Counted from the stretch's first letter, positions 23,200 to 34,929 are shown. The stretch: DNA of 64,000 bases from Cercis canadensis (GCA_003255065.1 QAOA01001288.1:200407-264406); one strand, 5' to 3'. Numbers and translations are program-made. Notes: generated by a model from the letters alone, not told the origin.

Positions 23200-23449
23200 G
23201 ATTAAAAGAAAATTCCAACAGTATATTCCGTAAAATTCCAACGATACAGAATATACTATTGGAATTTAAAAAAAAAAAATTCTCTCATTTTTTTATGAAT
23301 TCCAATGGTAATTCTCACAAAAAAATTTAACGGTAATGAAATTCAGTTGGAATTTCCAAAAAATATTATCCATTGGAATTACCGTTGGAATTTTTTAAAA
23401 AATCTAATGATATTTTATTCTGTTGGAAAACAGACTTTTTCTTGTAGTG
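23200..23449 (-). mobile_element. CACTA-derived MITE (about 250 bp) upstream of eL34
   Basis: The right end CTTTTTCTTGTAGTG is a clear CACTA terminus. The left end GATTAAAAGAAAATTCCAAC is a decayed version of CACTACAAGAAAATTCC. Between them lie direct and inverted TTCCAACGG-type units, as in the CACTA at 4223-7158. No coding capacity. No convincing 3-bp target duplication is left. Confidence 0.65.
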
Positions 23450-23630
23450 CACCCAATTGACTTAAGGTGTACTTTTAAAAAAGAATCAGAGTCAGTTCGT
23501 TTTGAGGCTTTTGGTATGATGTTTAACACCTTAAACACCTTTCTCCTATATGAGCTAAAATCCTTAACCCTTTGTTCCCTTTTCTTTCATCCTCTCTCCT
23601 CTCATGCACGATGAAGGACGATTTGGGTTG

Positions 23631-23790
23631 GGTCCTTTGACCTAAATATTGTACTTAACAAACTAATTTACCAATTTATAGTAGTTGTTAACTTCTTTAC
23701 ATAGATATTGTAGGTTTTTTTAAAAAAAGATAAAAAAAAAAAAAAGCAAAAGTTGAACTGTAGGGACCACCAGACACGCCGAATACCCCG
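23631..23790 (+). repeat. Left TIR of the MULE
   Basis: Matches the reverse complement of about 34930-35094. The shared core includes GTACTTAACAAACTAATTTA and ACATAGATATTGTAG. Further inward (23790-23935) at least four GGCATGTC units follow, a subterminal repeat that could serve for transposase binding. Confidence 0.85.
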
Positions 23791-24764
23791 CGGCATGTCC
23801 AGTATGTATGCAACACATGGCACGGCATGTCCATTTTTGTCTCCATATCCCAGTCGTACAAGCATGGCAGCTGGCATGTCAGAGCTAGAAGATGGGACAC
23901 CGGAACACATCATTCCCCCTATGGCATGTCTGTATCGGACCTGCCAAATTGCCAGTGGCTTGATGCCATGTGGCCAATTTGATTTCTTCTTCTTTTCTCT
24001 TTCTACTCGAGACAGAGACCATTTGCACATATTCTTCCTCGCTCCTGGTTCTTCTTATTCTCCTCTGCCACATTCTTCTTCTTATTCATCTTAAATTTGT
24101 TGTCCCCTCTAGAACTCAATTGTTGTTGTTATTCTTCTTCTTGTCCCCACTAAGACTCTTTTTTCTTTCTTTCTTGTCCCCACTATAAGTCATTTTATTG
24201 GATTAAATGGCACATCAATTTTCACTGCCAGGACCACAATATCCTACATTGTTAATTGAACAAGGAGATCATATATCAACGAAAGTAAGGGATAGATGAG
24301 TAAGTAATTTAGTGATACTGTTATGAAGCCTTTTTAATCTATGGAATAATTTTTTTTCGTAAAATGTTAGTAATTTTTTTAAGAATATTATTGTAAATTT
24401 TTTAGTAAAAAGTTGTAATTTTTTTAGTCATAATTGGAATAGGTTGGGATAGTAGTGCACCCCCGAAGCCATGGAAGAATACGTAGACCTAACGATCAAA
24501 TTATGAAATACATTAGAATAACAGGTTTTTGTGGGGTTTGGCAGTGACTGCATGATCACCCTCCAAGATGTGGAGGTGTTTCTTAGTCTATCTATTGATG
24601 GGAATGCAATAACGGAGTATGCTAGCTATATGTGGAGTGAGCTTTGTGGGCAATTGTTGGGCATATTGCCACATGAAGGAGCTTTAGCTTGAGGTAGACT
24701 AAGATTAAGATGACTTGCACAGACATTTGGTCAATGCCCAGATGATGTTACAGATGACATGGTG

Positions 24765-26075
24765 TGACGGGTGCCGAACCATACAAAATTAAACTACTAA
24801 TTGCAACTAATTTGTAGTATAGGATGCAACCAGTGTCGTCTCCCAAGGATTCACCAGAACAACTAATCTTTTAAGAACTTAAACAAGAACAGAATAAGGG
24901 GGGTTTGTGTTGAATGCAATATACTAAGAATTTAGAAAGTAGTAAACTAAATTTATCAAATAAGAGAAAATGCAATCAACTCAAGCAGGCAACCAAACTC
25001 TAATCCATCCTTGTTCACTAAAGATAACCTAGATCTGATTTAATTCTTGGTTAAGTGTTACCTGGAACCCCTAACAATAACACTTAGAATTCCTACTGAT
25101 TTACCAATCAGGATTCAATTAATCATGGAATTAAGACTCTAGGCAACCGCTCCATATTACTAAATCCAGATTAATTTAATAACCGAATTATCCAAGTTAA
25201 CCATATATTACCTTTAAAGTATGATTATCAATCTGATTACTGTTATGAATCTAATCAACCGATTTAAATTCATACAACTCATACAATCAAAGTACCATTC
25301 AATCACATGAAGAAGGGGAGAAGCAGTAATTCAAATTATATTAAATCAAACCCGGTTGAAGCACAGGAACTCTGGATTGTCAAGTTTGGCTCCTCTTGAA
25401 TTGATTACAAACGAACTTAGCCTTCCATGGAAGACTTGAACACAAAGCAAAGGGGAAAAACGAACTAAGCAAAGGAGGCAGCAGCAGCTCAAGGAATTTC
25501 GTATCTCTCTGGTTGTGTATGATTTGCCTCAACAACTTGAGAATATATACTAGTTGGCTGCCTCATCTAGGTTTCCTAATGGTTTCCTAATTACAAAATA
25601 AACCTAGTTTCCTAAATTATTAATGGTAAAAACATGATCAAGCCCTAGTGTCATGAGTGCTGGCCCAATAAGTAGATGTTGGCCCAAATAAACATGCTCT
25701 GGTCCAATAGGCAGCCCTAAGGAAAGGAATCAGTCAATGCTGGGCGGAGTGCTGGCAGAGCAGAAAATCTGGATTGCTTGCAAGCAAATTTTAGTTCCTA
25801 GACGCGAGAATGAGCTTCTGGGATATTCATATGAAATGTGGCATTTTCTGTCAGCTTTCCAACAAAACTAGAATCACATCAATCCGACATCTGTAGCAAA
25901 TGATATGATGAAAAATGTAAGCAGTGCCAGATTTTAACAGTTAAGCAATTAAAATCTACAAGCACCAACAAGTCCAAATCTACAAAACATGTCTAAAAGC
26001 CATAAAAATCACTAGAAACACACACTAAAAGACTAAGTATAAGGGAAACAAATAGTATAAAATAATGTGTTATCA
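24765..26075 (-). repeat. 3' LTR of the shortened Athila-type element
   Basis: 1311 bp, TGACGGGTGCC to GTGTTATCA in plus reading. Aligns end to end with 30069-31385. Confidence 0.93.
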
Positions 26076-26092
26076 AATTCCCCCACACTTAG
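26076..26092 (-). other. PPT of the shortened Athila-type element
   Basis: CTAAGTGTGGGGGAATT on the minus strand, directly before the LTR start TGATAAC. Confidence 0.85.
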
Positions 26093-27454
26093 CTTTTTGC
26101 ACTCCTGGGCAAAATCATAAGAAACAAACTAACTAGAATAAGAAAAACAGCTCTCCAATCAAATCAAGAATGCAAAGATTAAGGTAAAAAAAACAATTCA
26201 AACTTAAAGAATAGCAACACTCATGGAACAATATCTCTTGACAACTAAAGAACAAAAAACATGGCAATTTTATTTAATAGGAATGAGTCAAAGTAGATAG
26301 TCTCTCACAAGATAAAGAAATGCTCTCAATTCTCTCAAGTGTCTAAGGTAAGTATTTCTCTCCAATCATCCTATCAAAATCACACTACCATAAGCTTGTT
26401 CACTTTCTCAGTCTCCACTACCTATGTCACATGCATAACACAAATCAAAATGATTTTTTAAGGGTTGTAATGGAGAAAGGTAAAGGGATGACAATAATAC
26501 GGAAAAATGGCTAAAGCACCCAAGGAATCACAAAGAGCATCTAATTATGGAGAAATTCAAGTACTTTATGCATCTTGACTTTAGGCTTCAACTCATTTTT
26601 TTCTTTTCCCAAAACAACTTTATTCTCTTGTTGTTGCTGTATTTTTTTTCATTTTTTTTTTTTGAAACATAACACTTAACAATTTCAACCACAACCAATC
26701 AACCACAACTTGATGTTTTATTTTTTTTTTTTGGTAAGAATTTACTCCCTTTTTATTCAATGCAATGCTCTGCAATTCCTAAGGGTTGGGTAGGACATAG
26801 TTTTACACTTAGGCTTGTAATGAGCTACACATGAAAGAAATTATCATTAGGCTCAAAAAGGGGTAATCAAAGGATAAAATCAAGGTTACCTATTTGGTCT
26901 AGTAGTTTCTCAAAGAAAGGAATGTCTTAATCACTTTTATGCATGCATGTGCAAATATAATCTCAACTAAGAAACAGAACAAGTTCTAGAGTATCAAATT
27001 GATAGATGAAAACACACAAGAAAGAATTATGACATATGGCTCAAATCCTCACAGCTTATAAGACTACCAAGAATCAACTCATCCAAATCAAATTTTGTTG
27101 CCATATCACTTAAATCTAATAAGCAAGATAATTGTCCACTCATGTTGTAGCACTTTAGAATCAAAATTGATTCAAACTATTCTCTTCACAACTCTTAAAT
27201 TAATTGGAAAGAACTAGAAAATTCTAAAAATAAAACAAAAAATAGCAAACCTAAAAGAAAACAAAAACCATAAAAATAGCACAGTAGGCTAATCCCTCAC
27301 CCACACTTAAATTTTTACAGTGTCCTTAATGTAAAAGCTTAACAGTTATCACCAATCGGAAAGGACAAGTAAAATAAAAGAGAGAGAAGAAACATCCTTA
27401 TCAAGTGAGGAAAATAGCTTCGTGCACAAATTGAATTCCTTTATCAGTTAGCAA
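26093..27454 (-). other. Untranslated tail of the shortened Athila-type element
   Basis: No gene. Parallels 1425-2933 in order and composition, including T-tracts and the closing ACATCCTTATCAAGTGAGG block at 27393-27411, which matches the end of integrase at 2925-2943. Confidence 0.6.
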
Positions 27455-28702
27455 CTAAGTTCTTTCCTTTATTTGCAACAAGCAAAGCAAGATACCTGAG
27501 TCAAAGACCACTCTCACAAAGCCCTTAAAAGACAAAACAAAGCTGAAAATCTTATAAATAACATGAAAGCATAAAAATATATAAGGGCATAAAAGAAATA
27601 ATGAAGCAAGAAATATAAAACTACAAGCAACTAAACTTAGCCCTTGACTTAAAAATTCAGCAAAGCAAGCATTCAAAAAATCACCAAGGGAAATGTGCAG
27701 CAAAGAGTTTACAATCCTACCTAAAGCATGAGAAACATGAAAATGAAAAACTTTGTTCGTTATAGATAGCCAACCATAGGTTCCAAAAGTAAATCTAAAA
27801 GAAGGCAAATTATCATGCCCTACAAATCTAAGCCTATAACAACCACCCTTAAGCTCATCCTTACAAAATACACTAGTGTCATACAACATGTTGTTCATGT
27901 AAGGCTCAATATGACACTTAGATTCTTGCAAAGAATTGACAAATAGCAACATCTCTTGCTCCCCATTCGAAGAATAGCTTGGTCTATGGTTGGCTTGGAC
28001 AGCCCATGTATTACCTGCACTTATTCCACCAACATCAAAATATTCACTTGCAACTAAGGTTCTAACATGATCTATACCTAGTGCTCTAGCATGTGAAGAA
28101 GTAAGAAGCATGAAATCACCTAACCCTTTAATATTAGTGCTTAAATCATCACATGCATGCACCATAACTACAAGCTTAGGGTCATGTTGGAACAACTTTT
28201 TAGCAAGCTCACAATTAAAATCAAGTTGTGTTAAAGTAGGAAAAAGTATAGAATTGACCGTAGGACCCTTGTCAGGTTCATTTTGGGTTGTCTCTTGAGA
28301 GTCTTCTTCAAAATCTATAGAATGAGATTCAACAGAATCTCCAGAATTATCATCTCTCAAGAATGCAGAAATCTCAGCACATACAACACATGGTATTTCA
28401 CCATCACAATTAGCACATGATTGGCACTGCACAGAATCATCAAAACCAACACAATTAGAAAAATTAGCACCTAACTCATTGTAGACCTCTTCGACTAAAT
28501 CCTCCGCTGTTTTCTTGGACTGAGTGGCTCTCTCGGATTCTGGGGTCACTGAATCAGGGACAGCTTTCTCTACTGTCTGTGGCTTGTTTGTAGGTTGAGG
28601 TTCCATTGGTTCTGGCATAGAATTTTCAGTTGGTTCTAGAATTATCTGTGAAGGGATTTTTTTAGAACCTTGAGGCAGCAGTTGACTCACTGAGGATACC
28701 AA
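27455..28702 (-). CDS. 415-residue ORF of the shortened Athila-type element, mostly unrecognised
   Basis: The first about 145 residues are recognisable Athila pol linker: after a Pro/Glu/Thr-rich start come SVQCQSCANCDGEIPCVVCA and EISAFLRDDNSG, matching the protease-RT linker at 61470-61550 ([20 protein letters not shown]). The following about 190 residues (FPTLTQLDFNCELAKKLFQH, VVMVHACDDLS, GDFMLLTSSHARALGIDHV, LKGGCYRLRFVGHDNLPSF, FTFGTYGWLSI) match no Athila domain I know. The C-terminal about 60 residues are strongly hydrophobic (ACSFIFLASLFLLCPYIFLC) and look like one or two membrane helices. It may be a captured or lineage-specific sequence. The frame is open throughout, unlike most retroelement frames here. 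I do not assign a function. Confidence 0.6.
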   Translation of the reverse strand: MVSSVSQLLPQGSKKIPSQIILEPTENSMPEPMEPQPTNKPQTVEKAVPDSVTPESERATQSKKTAEDLVEEVYNELGANFSNCVGFDDSVQCQSCANCDGEIPCVVCAEISAFLRDDNSGDSVESHSIDFEEDSQETTQNEPDKGPTVNSILFPTLTQLDFNCELAKKLFQHDPKLVVMVHACDDLSTNIKGLGDFMLLTSSHARALGIDHVRTLVASEYFDVGGISAGNTWAVQANHRPSYSSNGEQEMLLFVNSLQESKCHIEPYMNNMLYDTSVFCKDELKGGCYRLRFVGHDNLPSFRFTFGTYGWLSITNKVFHFHVSHALGRIVNSLLHISLGDFLNACFAEFLSQGLSLVACSFIFLASLFLLCPYIFLCFHVIYKIFSFVLSFKGFVRVVFDSGILLCLLQIKERT

Positions 28703-28711
28703 TTGTTCAAC

Positions 28712-29130
28712 TTAAGTCTCTAAATTTTGCATGGTGGCCTCTGTCCTCTGTTGGAACTGAATGGTATGAGTGGCCAATTGCTTCACCAAGTCCTCAATTG
28801 AAGGTTCATGTTCTATGCATGTTAAACTTGGTTGTTGCATATGCTGCTCTAATGGTTGCCAATACTGTTGTGGTGGGGTTGCATTGTCATATATCAAATT
28901 GGTATGATCTCTCTAATCAAGGTTATAGGCATTGAAGTATGGATCATATATAGGCTGCTGCCATGTAGCTGCAAAAGGATCTTGAAATCCATAATCATCA
29001 TCCGGAAATGTAGGGCATGCATAGGATGAGAGGTGCAAGGACAAATGCCACAAAATTGGACTGGTTGTTGATGTTGGGCCATTGTGAACTGTCTCACCAG
29101 TAAGGATAATTCATCAATGCTATGCTTCAT
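28712..29130 (-). pseudogene. Athila gag C-terminal region
   Basis: Pieces align with gag of the 56637 element: a SIDELSLLVRQFTMAQHQQP stretch with CGICPCTSHP, and EPSIEDLVKQLATHTIQFQQ followed by ATMQNLET. Fossil; broken. Confidence 0.8.
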
Positions 29131-30043
29131 CCTCTATTGATCAGCAAGTGATGCAACAATTTTTTTCACTCTTATAGTAGAATGAGAACTTAGCATGAAT
29201 AAAAAGATAACAGAACACCAAAATACACAAGGACAAAAGAAACATTAAAACAGTGAAAGGAAATAACTAAAATCAAAACACACTAAATGCACTAAACAAA
29301 AGCAAAAAGACACCAAAATAACACTAGTTGACCCATCTAAACATTTTAAAAAAAATTTCTACCACCATAGGATGAAAGCTAAATGAAAATGAAACCCAAA
29401 AATCAAATAAAATTTTTTAAAAAATTGGAAAAGTGGTCAAAACGATGGAATTCGGCTTAAAAACGAAGACCACATTGCATAGCAATGATTATTGATTTTT
29501 AGCTCATTTTCCTTCAACTGACCAAGTTTCCGGTCAATCGGAGTACAAAAATTTGGCCAGAACAGTATACGCGAAAACTACTAAATCAAATCGAAGCAAG
29601 GGGAAAACAAAGGAAAACTGGCACCAAGGCACCAGAATTTACACAATAGAACCCTAAAACAGCAAAGGAAACAAAACAACAAGAAAAAACTATCACCACA
29701 ATGCTCACACAATATAAAAATTTGGCCGAAAGTGGATGAAGATAGCAAAGGAGACAAAATAACGACAAAGAAAATAAAACAAGGGCAATAATAGCACAAA
29801 GTTCAGCTCATAGTGCTTCTCACAATGCAATTTCCTTGTCCATAATTTTGCAGCTCAATCTTAGTTGGTGAGAATCGAAAACAACACAGAACAGAAACAC
29901 TAAACATGGAAAGAAAACCTAAGCAAAACAGGAAAACAAGTAGAACAAGAGAAGAATGATGAAGAACAATGACTAGAAACAAGAACAATAAGAAAATAAA
30001 ACAATAACAAAAGAGTCCTAAGAAGATTAATATGTTAGGTAAA

Positions 30044-30064
30044 ATCCCCGGCAACGGCGCCAAA
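30044..30064 (-). other. Primer-binding site (tRNA-Asp type)
   Basis: The minus strand reads TGGCGCCGTTGCCGGGGA a few bases after the 5' LTR, the site usual for Athila elements. The equivalent at 58064-58081 has one base difference. Confidence 0.9.
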
Positions 30065-30068
30065 ATTT

Positions 30069-31385
30069 TGACAGGTGCCGAACCGTACAAAATTAAACTA
30101 CTAATTGCAACTAATTTGTAGTATAGGATGTAACTAGTGTCGTCTCCCAGGGATTCACTAGAACAACTAATCTTTTAAGAACTTAAACAAGAACAGAATA
30201 AGGGGGTTTGTGTTGAATGCAATATACTAAGAATTTAGAAAGCAGTAAACTGAATTTATCAAATAAGAGAAAACGCAATCAACTCAAGCAGGCAACCAAA
30301 CTCTAATCCATCCTTGTTCACTAAAGATAACCTAGATCTGATTTAATTCTTGGTTAAGTGTTACCTGGAACCCCTAACAATAACACTTAGAATTCCTACT
30401 GATTTACCAATCAGGATTCAATTAATCATGGAATTAAGACTCTAGGCAACCGCTCTATATCACTAAATCCAGATTAATTTAATAACCGAATTATCCAAGT
30501 TAACCATATATTAAAGACCTTTAAAGTATGATTATCATTCTGATTACTGTTATGAATCTAATCAACCGATTTAAATTCATACAACTCATGCAATCAAAGT
30601 ATCATTCAATCACATGAAGAAGGGGAGAAGCAGTAATTCAAATTATATTAAATCAAACCTGGTTGAAGCACAAGAACTCTGGATTGTCAAGTTTGGCTCC
30701 TCTTGAATTGATTACAAACAAACTTAGCCCTCAATTGAAGGCTTAAACATAAGGCAAAAGTAGAAAAACGAACTCAGAAAATAGAAGGCAGCAGCAGCTC
30801 AAGGAATTTCGTATCTCTCTGGTTGTGTATGATTTGCCTCAACAACTTGAGAATATATATTAGTTGGCTACCTCCTCTAGGTTTCCTAATGGTTTCCTAA
30901 TTACAAAATAAACCTAGTTTCCTAAATTATTAATGGTAAAAACATGATCAAGCCCTAGTGTCATGTGTGCTGGCCCAAAAAGAAATGTTGGCCCAAATAA
31001 ACATGCTCTGGTCCAATAGGCAGCCCTAAGGAAAGGAATCAGTCAATGCTGGGCGGAGTGCTGGCGGAGCAGAAAATCTGGACTGCTTGCACGCAAATTT
31101 CAGTTGCCTAGACGAGAGAATCATCTTCTGGGATATTCATATGAAATGTGGCATTTTCTGTCAGCTTTCCAACGAAACTAGAATCACATCAATCCGACAT
31201 TTGTAGCAAATGATATGATGAAAAACATAAGCAGTGCCAGAATTTAACAGTTAAGCAATTAAAATCTACAAGCACCAACAAGTCCAAATCTACAAAACAT
31301 GTCTAAAAGCCATAAAAATCACTAGAAACACACACTAAAAGACTAAGTATAAGGGAAACAAATAGTATAAAATGATATGTTATCA
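30069..31385 (-). repeat. 5' LTR of the shortened Athila-type element
   Basis: 1317 bp, TGACAGGTGCC to ATGTTATCA in plus reading. Near-identical partner of 24765-26075. Confidence 0.93.
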
Positions 31386-32514
31386 TGGTGCAGCAATATG
31401 CCATAGCACATATACTACGTCTGATTGGCATGTGGATTATGTTTGATAGGACTAGAAATTACGTCCATGTTATGTATTTAAAGTTACTCGAGAATTGGGA
31501 TGAAGTTAAGAGATTTAGCTGGGGATTTGCAATTCTTGCATATATTTATAGGAGTCTCTGCATCGCTTTTCTTGAGCGAGCTGATAACTTCGCAGGTTAT
31601 TGTGTCTTGCTTCAGTGTTGGGCTTGGGAGAGATTTCCTTCCATGGCTCCTAGACGATTAGATCATTATCTAACTGGGCCACTTGCGACTAGGTAAGTAT
31701 TTGAACTTTGAGTTTATTTATAATTAAGAGACATCAAACTTTGATGGTAGACATAGTCTAATGGACTTAATTAGTTGTGCATAATTAATATCTGTTAATG
31801 TGAATAATATGTAATGAGTTTTGAGAATATTTAAGGTGGAGATCTCTTTTAGATTGGACGAGTATTGCTTGTGGTTCCAACCAAAGGGGGAATCTACGAG
31901 GCTTTAATCTACTTGGAGATGACGATGTAAAAATACTTATTAGTAATAATTATGTCATTTATTAGTTGAATTTGCTGTATAAAATATTAATTATGTTATT
32001 GATGTTTGATGTGAATAGATTGTGTGACAGTAATATAGCATTGCATTGATGGCTTAGCTCCTAGATTATTGTGCTAGGGGGCATGCGATCAAGGCTATTA
32101 AAGTGCCCCTAATATGTTATAACATTGTGGAACACCATAATCCAGATCGGGTTATGCGTCAATTTAGGAGCAAGGAACACATTCTAAGGGAAATCACTCT
32201 TTATAATGCAAATTTACATAATGTAAATATAATAGGGAAACAAGCTACCTTGTGGACTTTGCATCACATTGAGTACTGCATGCAGTGGGATGATCGACGT
32301 TCATTGGTTGTTAATTTGGGTGAGCCTTTTGATATAAATCCAAATTACATGCCATGGTATCTACTGATAACGCCCCGATGGATGAATATCGAAAATGCGA
32401 TTGTTGCAGGAGATGCTAATGCATTATAGTAATGTTGTTTGTATTTTATATTTTATTTGTTTTAAATTATTATTTTGTGAATAACTATTGATTGTTAACA
32501 GACGAAATTGTAGA

Positions 32515-32795
32515 TTGGCGTCCCCTAACAGCAGGCCCCTCCTCATCAGTCCCCACCTCAGTAGGGTTTAAGTCCTCATACTAGTTAGGTTCCTCAGCAG
32601 GGTTGGAGACCTCAGTAAGCTCCTCGTCAACAGGGTTGGGGACCTTAGCCAGGATGGCCTTTTCAGCTTGCTCAGCTTTCGAACGAGCAATATCAAGCAT
32701 TTATGGCGAGCATAACTGGGGTTTACCTTCAGTTTAGGGTGTTGCTACTGATGATGCAACCCAATCCTTAGCAACCACATGAGCAGCCATAGAGG
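32515..32795 (-). other. Decayed antisense coding fragment in the PMD gene's 3' part
   Basis: The minus strand reads as a protein-like acidic segment (MAAHVVAKDWVASS, then MLDIARSKAEQAEKAILAKV and a repeated NP-x-E-E/VGTDEEG pattern). The composition resembles the linker of the Tat antisense ORF (compare AKLAKARTQ at 44070-45134), but the match is too weak to name. It may be a small insertion or captured fragment. Confidence 0.3.
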
Positions 32796-33371
32796 ACTAC
32801 ATCCCCGGCTAAAGATTTAGCATCCCATTCTGATGTTGAGTTGGTGCATTCTGTCTCACGAGCTACGTCATCACGATAGCATTCTGCCTCACGATCTGAC
32901 TCATCACTATGGCATTCGGGTTCAAGAGTTGAGAGCTCCACACATTTTGGTCATCGTGGTGATGGTGCTAGTTCGTCGCAACATGTAATTGATTAGCCTA
33001 GTTTGACACATGTGACTCAGGACCAGAGGTGTATTGATATCATGGTGCATGCATATGATGCGGCTTTTTTGCATGTATATAACTTCTTTGATGTTGATTC
33101 TCGTATTCCCCCATCGACATGTGACATGGATGCAAGCCCCTTCTCATAGCCAATGTTACTGCAAGAGTGGACTGATCTTTTGATGACTCTTCTGACAGAA
33201 CACCCATCAATTGATCTGGCGATGACTAGGACTAGAATATTTGGATCAAGGGACATGTACAATTACATGACCCAAGCAGCTCCCCAACTTGATGAGGAAG
33301 ACCTACCACCATGTGCGAGGAGATCCAGGCGGTGTAGGACTGGTGGTATTTTAGACCAACATCAAAAGTAG

Positions 33372-33740
33372 TATTATTTCCTTGTTGTATGTATATAGTT
33401 ATGTAGTAGGACTTTTACATTTAGTGGACTATAATGACCATATTATTATACTTATATTTATGTCATCAATTTAGGGCTTTAACTTCAATATTGATATAAT
33501 CAAACATTATGTGCATAAATAATAATTTACATAATAGGTAACAGATCAAGCACAAAAATAGGAACATATAATGGATTATCCTATCTTCTATATGGACAAT
33601 TTTGCCTATAATGCCCTTCTATACGATAGATACTACAGTTTGTTCTGGTTCTGGTTAAATCCCGCCAATCCATCTCGTTTTGTATGCGAGTAGTAACATG
33701 ATGGCTTTTCTTTTGAAGCATCGCAGGGTTAGGGCTAATC
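33372..33740. other. AT-rich spacer between the convergent PMD and transposase genes
   Basis: No gene seen. Holds the likely 3' ends of both MULE genes. Confidence 0.5.
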
Positions 33741-33741
33741 T

Positions 33742-34415
33742 TTATTCCCTTAATCTCTTACCAATATTCCTGTCCACCAATAGGATTAAATTCCCCATGA
33801 TAAGCTTTACTAAGTTTTGGGTTGAGTGTATTGGATCCACATAAGTCCATTCATTGAGCAAAATAGACACACAAGCAGCTACTACATGTGAGTATGGCAA
33901 ATGGAGGGCTTTAAACTTACCACAACTAAACTTTCTCTCACTTAGATTCACAACAAATGTTCAACTAGCTATCTTGGTTCTCATATTATATCTTTCCTCC
34001 ACCTCAAATAAATTGATATCCCTATTGAACATTCGAGGCTTGTGTGATGAAGCCTCTCATGTATTATCACGCATCTTCTCTATGACATACTCAGTCCACC
34101 GTTGTTCGCTAGCCATCATTGTTTGAGCCTCATCCCTCTTCTTATTGAAAATAACGTTCATTTTGTAATATGTCGCTTTAACTAGGGCAGTAATAAGCAT
34201 ATTGCAAACACCCTTCAATGTGTCATTAATATTCTCAGCCAAATTAGTTGTCATCATGCCTTAACGCCTCCCTTCAGTATCTCTTTGTAAAGTCCACTTT
34301 GCTTCATCAAGATCTAGTAAATACTTCCATGCCCAATCGTCTTTGCATCGACTTTGTATATTCCTCAAAAACTCTTTAAATATAAGGGTCTCAAATTGAC
34401 TCCCTATCATAGTCA
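33742..34415 (-). pseudogene. mudrA-like: MURA/FAR1-like MULE transposase, C-terminal third
   Basis: The minus strand encodes SQFETLIFKEFLRNIQSRCK and DDWAWKYLLDLDEAKWTLQR, then TTNLAENINDTLKGVCNMLI, where the E is the expected third catalytic acid of the MULE DDE triad. After this come AEVEERYNMRTK-like spacing and the SWIM finger region FSCGKFKALHLPYSHVVAAC. The SWIM consensus C-x-C...C-x-H reads F-S-C...Y-S-H here, so two of four zinc ligands are replaced. The DNA-binding N-terminus and the first two catalytic acids are missing, and the frame is interrupted near 34260. This protein would have cut and joined the MULE ends. It is non-functional in this copy. Confidence 0.82.
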
Positions 34416-34929
34416 AACCAATAACAAATATTAGAATTTTAAGTTGAAACTGAATATGCTAATATAATTGGTACTTAACAGTATTAATTACAACATTCAT
34501 ACATACCTACTGCCTATATTTTTGTCTTCAGAAATTTGGTTTTGAAGTGTGTATTCCAATTTCTAACGACGTGCCGCAAGAAAAAGAAATTTTCTCTTTT
34601 GCGAATAATGAGCTTCTCTCTGTAAGAAGTTGTATTTATAAGACTCAGACACGCCATTTCCAAATAGCATCACACAGCTTCCCCATATAGCTTTTCAGAG
34701 ATTCTCTGAATTGTCTAAACACGCCAGCAAATAAAAGGTGAGATGTCGTATTCCATTTGGCATGAGCAGTGACGAAACACAAAATGGCCAACAACTTGTC
34801 CCTACTAAACATGCCAATTAGCATTTGGCGGGTCCTTTAATCAAGTCTGTCAACCTGCCATGCCTGCCAAAGCTAAGTGAGAACGATAGGACTGGACACG
34901 TCATTTGCCTCATGGTGTGTCCAATGGAG

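Larger units (their letters stand above)
24765..31385 (-). mobile_element. Athila-type LTR element, internally shortened, with both LTRs and TSD
   Basis: Minus orientation. 5' LTR 30069-31385, PBS 30044-30064, partial gag (28712-29130), a 415-codon ORF (27455-28702), a 1.3 kb untranslated tail, PPT 26076-26092 and 3' LTR 24765-26075. Five-base duplication TGGTG on both sides. No protease, RT, RNase H or integrase domain is recognisable, so this is a non-autonomous derivative that probably moved with enzymes from a relative. The two LTRs differ at roughly 4% of positions by eye. At an assumed 1.3e-8 substitutions per site per year that is somewhat over one million years. Its LTR family differs from the one at 37440/56637. 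Confidence 0.9.
24207..33371 (+). pseudogene. Plant mobile domain (PMD, aminotransferase-like) protein gene, split by a retroelement
   Basis: Exon pieces read in order: 24207-24283 (MAHQFSLPGPQYPTLLIEQG), about 24430-24764 (CMITLQDVEVFLSLSIDG and SELCGQLLGILPHEG), then after the nested element 31391-31695 (QYAIAHILRLIGMWIMFDR, KRFSWGFAILAYIYRSLC, CVLLQCWAWERFPSMAPRR), 31836-31926 (WRSLLDWTSIACGSNQRG), 32085-32429 (VPLICYNIVEHHNPDRVMRQ, ending NYMPWYLLITPRWM), and a tail to the stop at 33369-33371. This is the PMD signature (MAIN/MAIL1 and PP7-long-form family). Host PMD proteins act in genome stability and silencing; PMD-C types ride in transposons, as here. Stops near 24692 and 24709, and the insertion after ...CPDDVTDDM, show decay. 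Target site TGGTG is duplicated at 24760-24764 and 31386-31390. Confidence 0.85.

Noticed and set aside
23668-24188. Several overlapping open frames on both strands in the MULE left end
   Set aside because: They fall in TIR and subterminal DNA with low-complexity Phe/Ser/Leu runs, and none aligns to a known protein.
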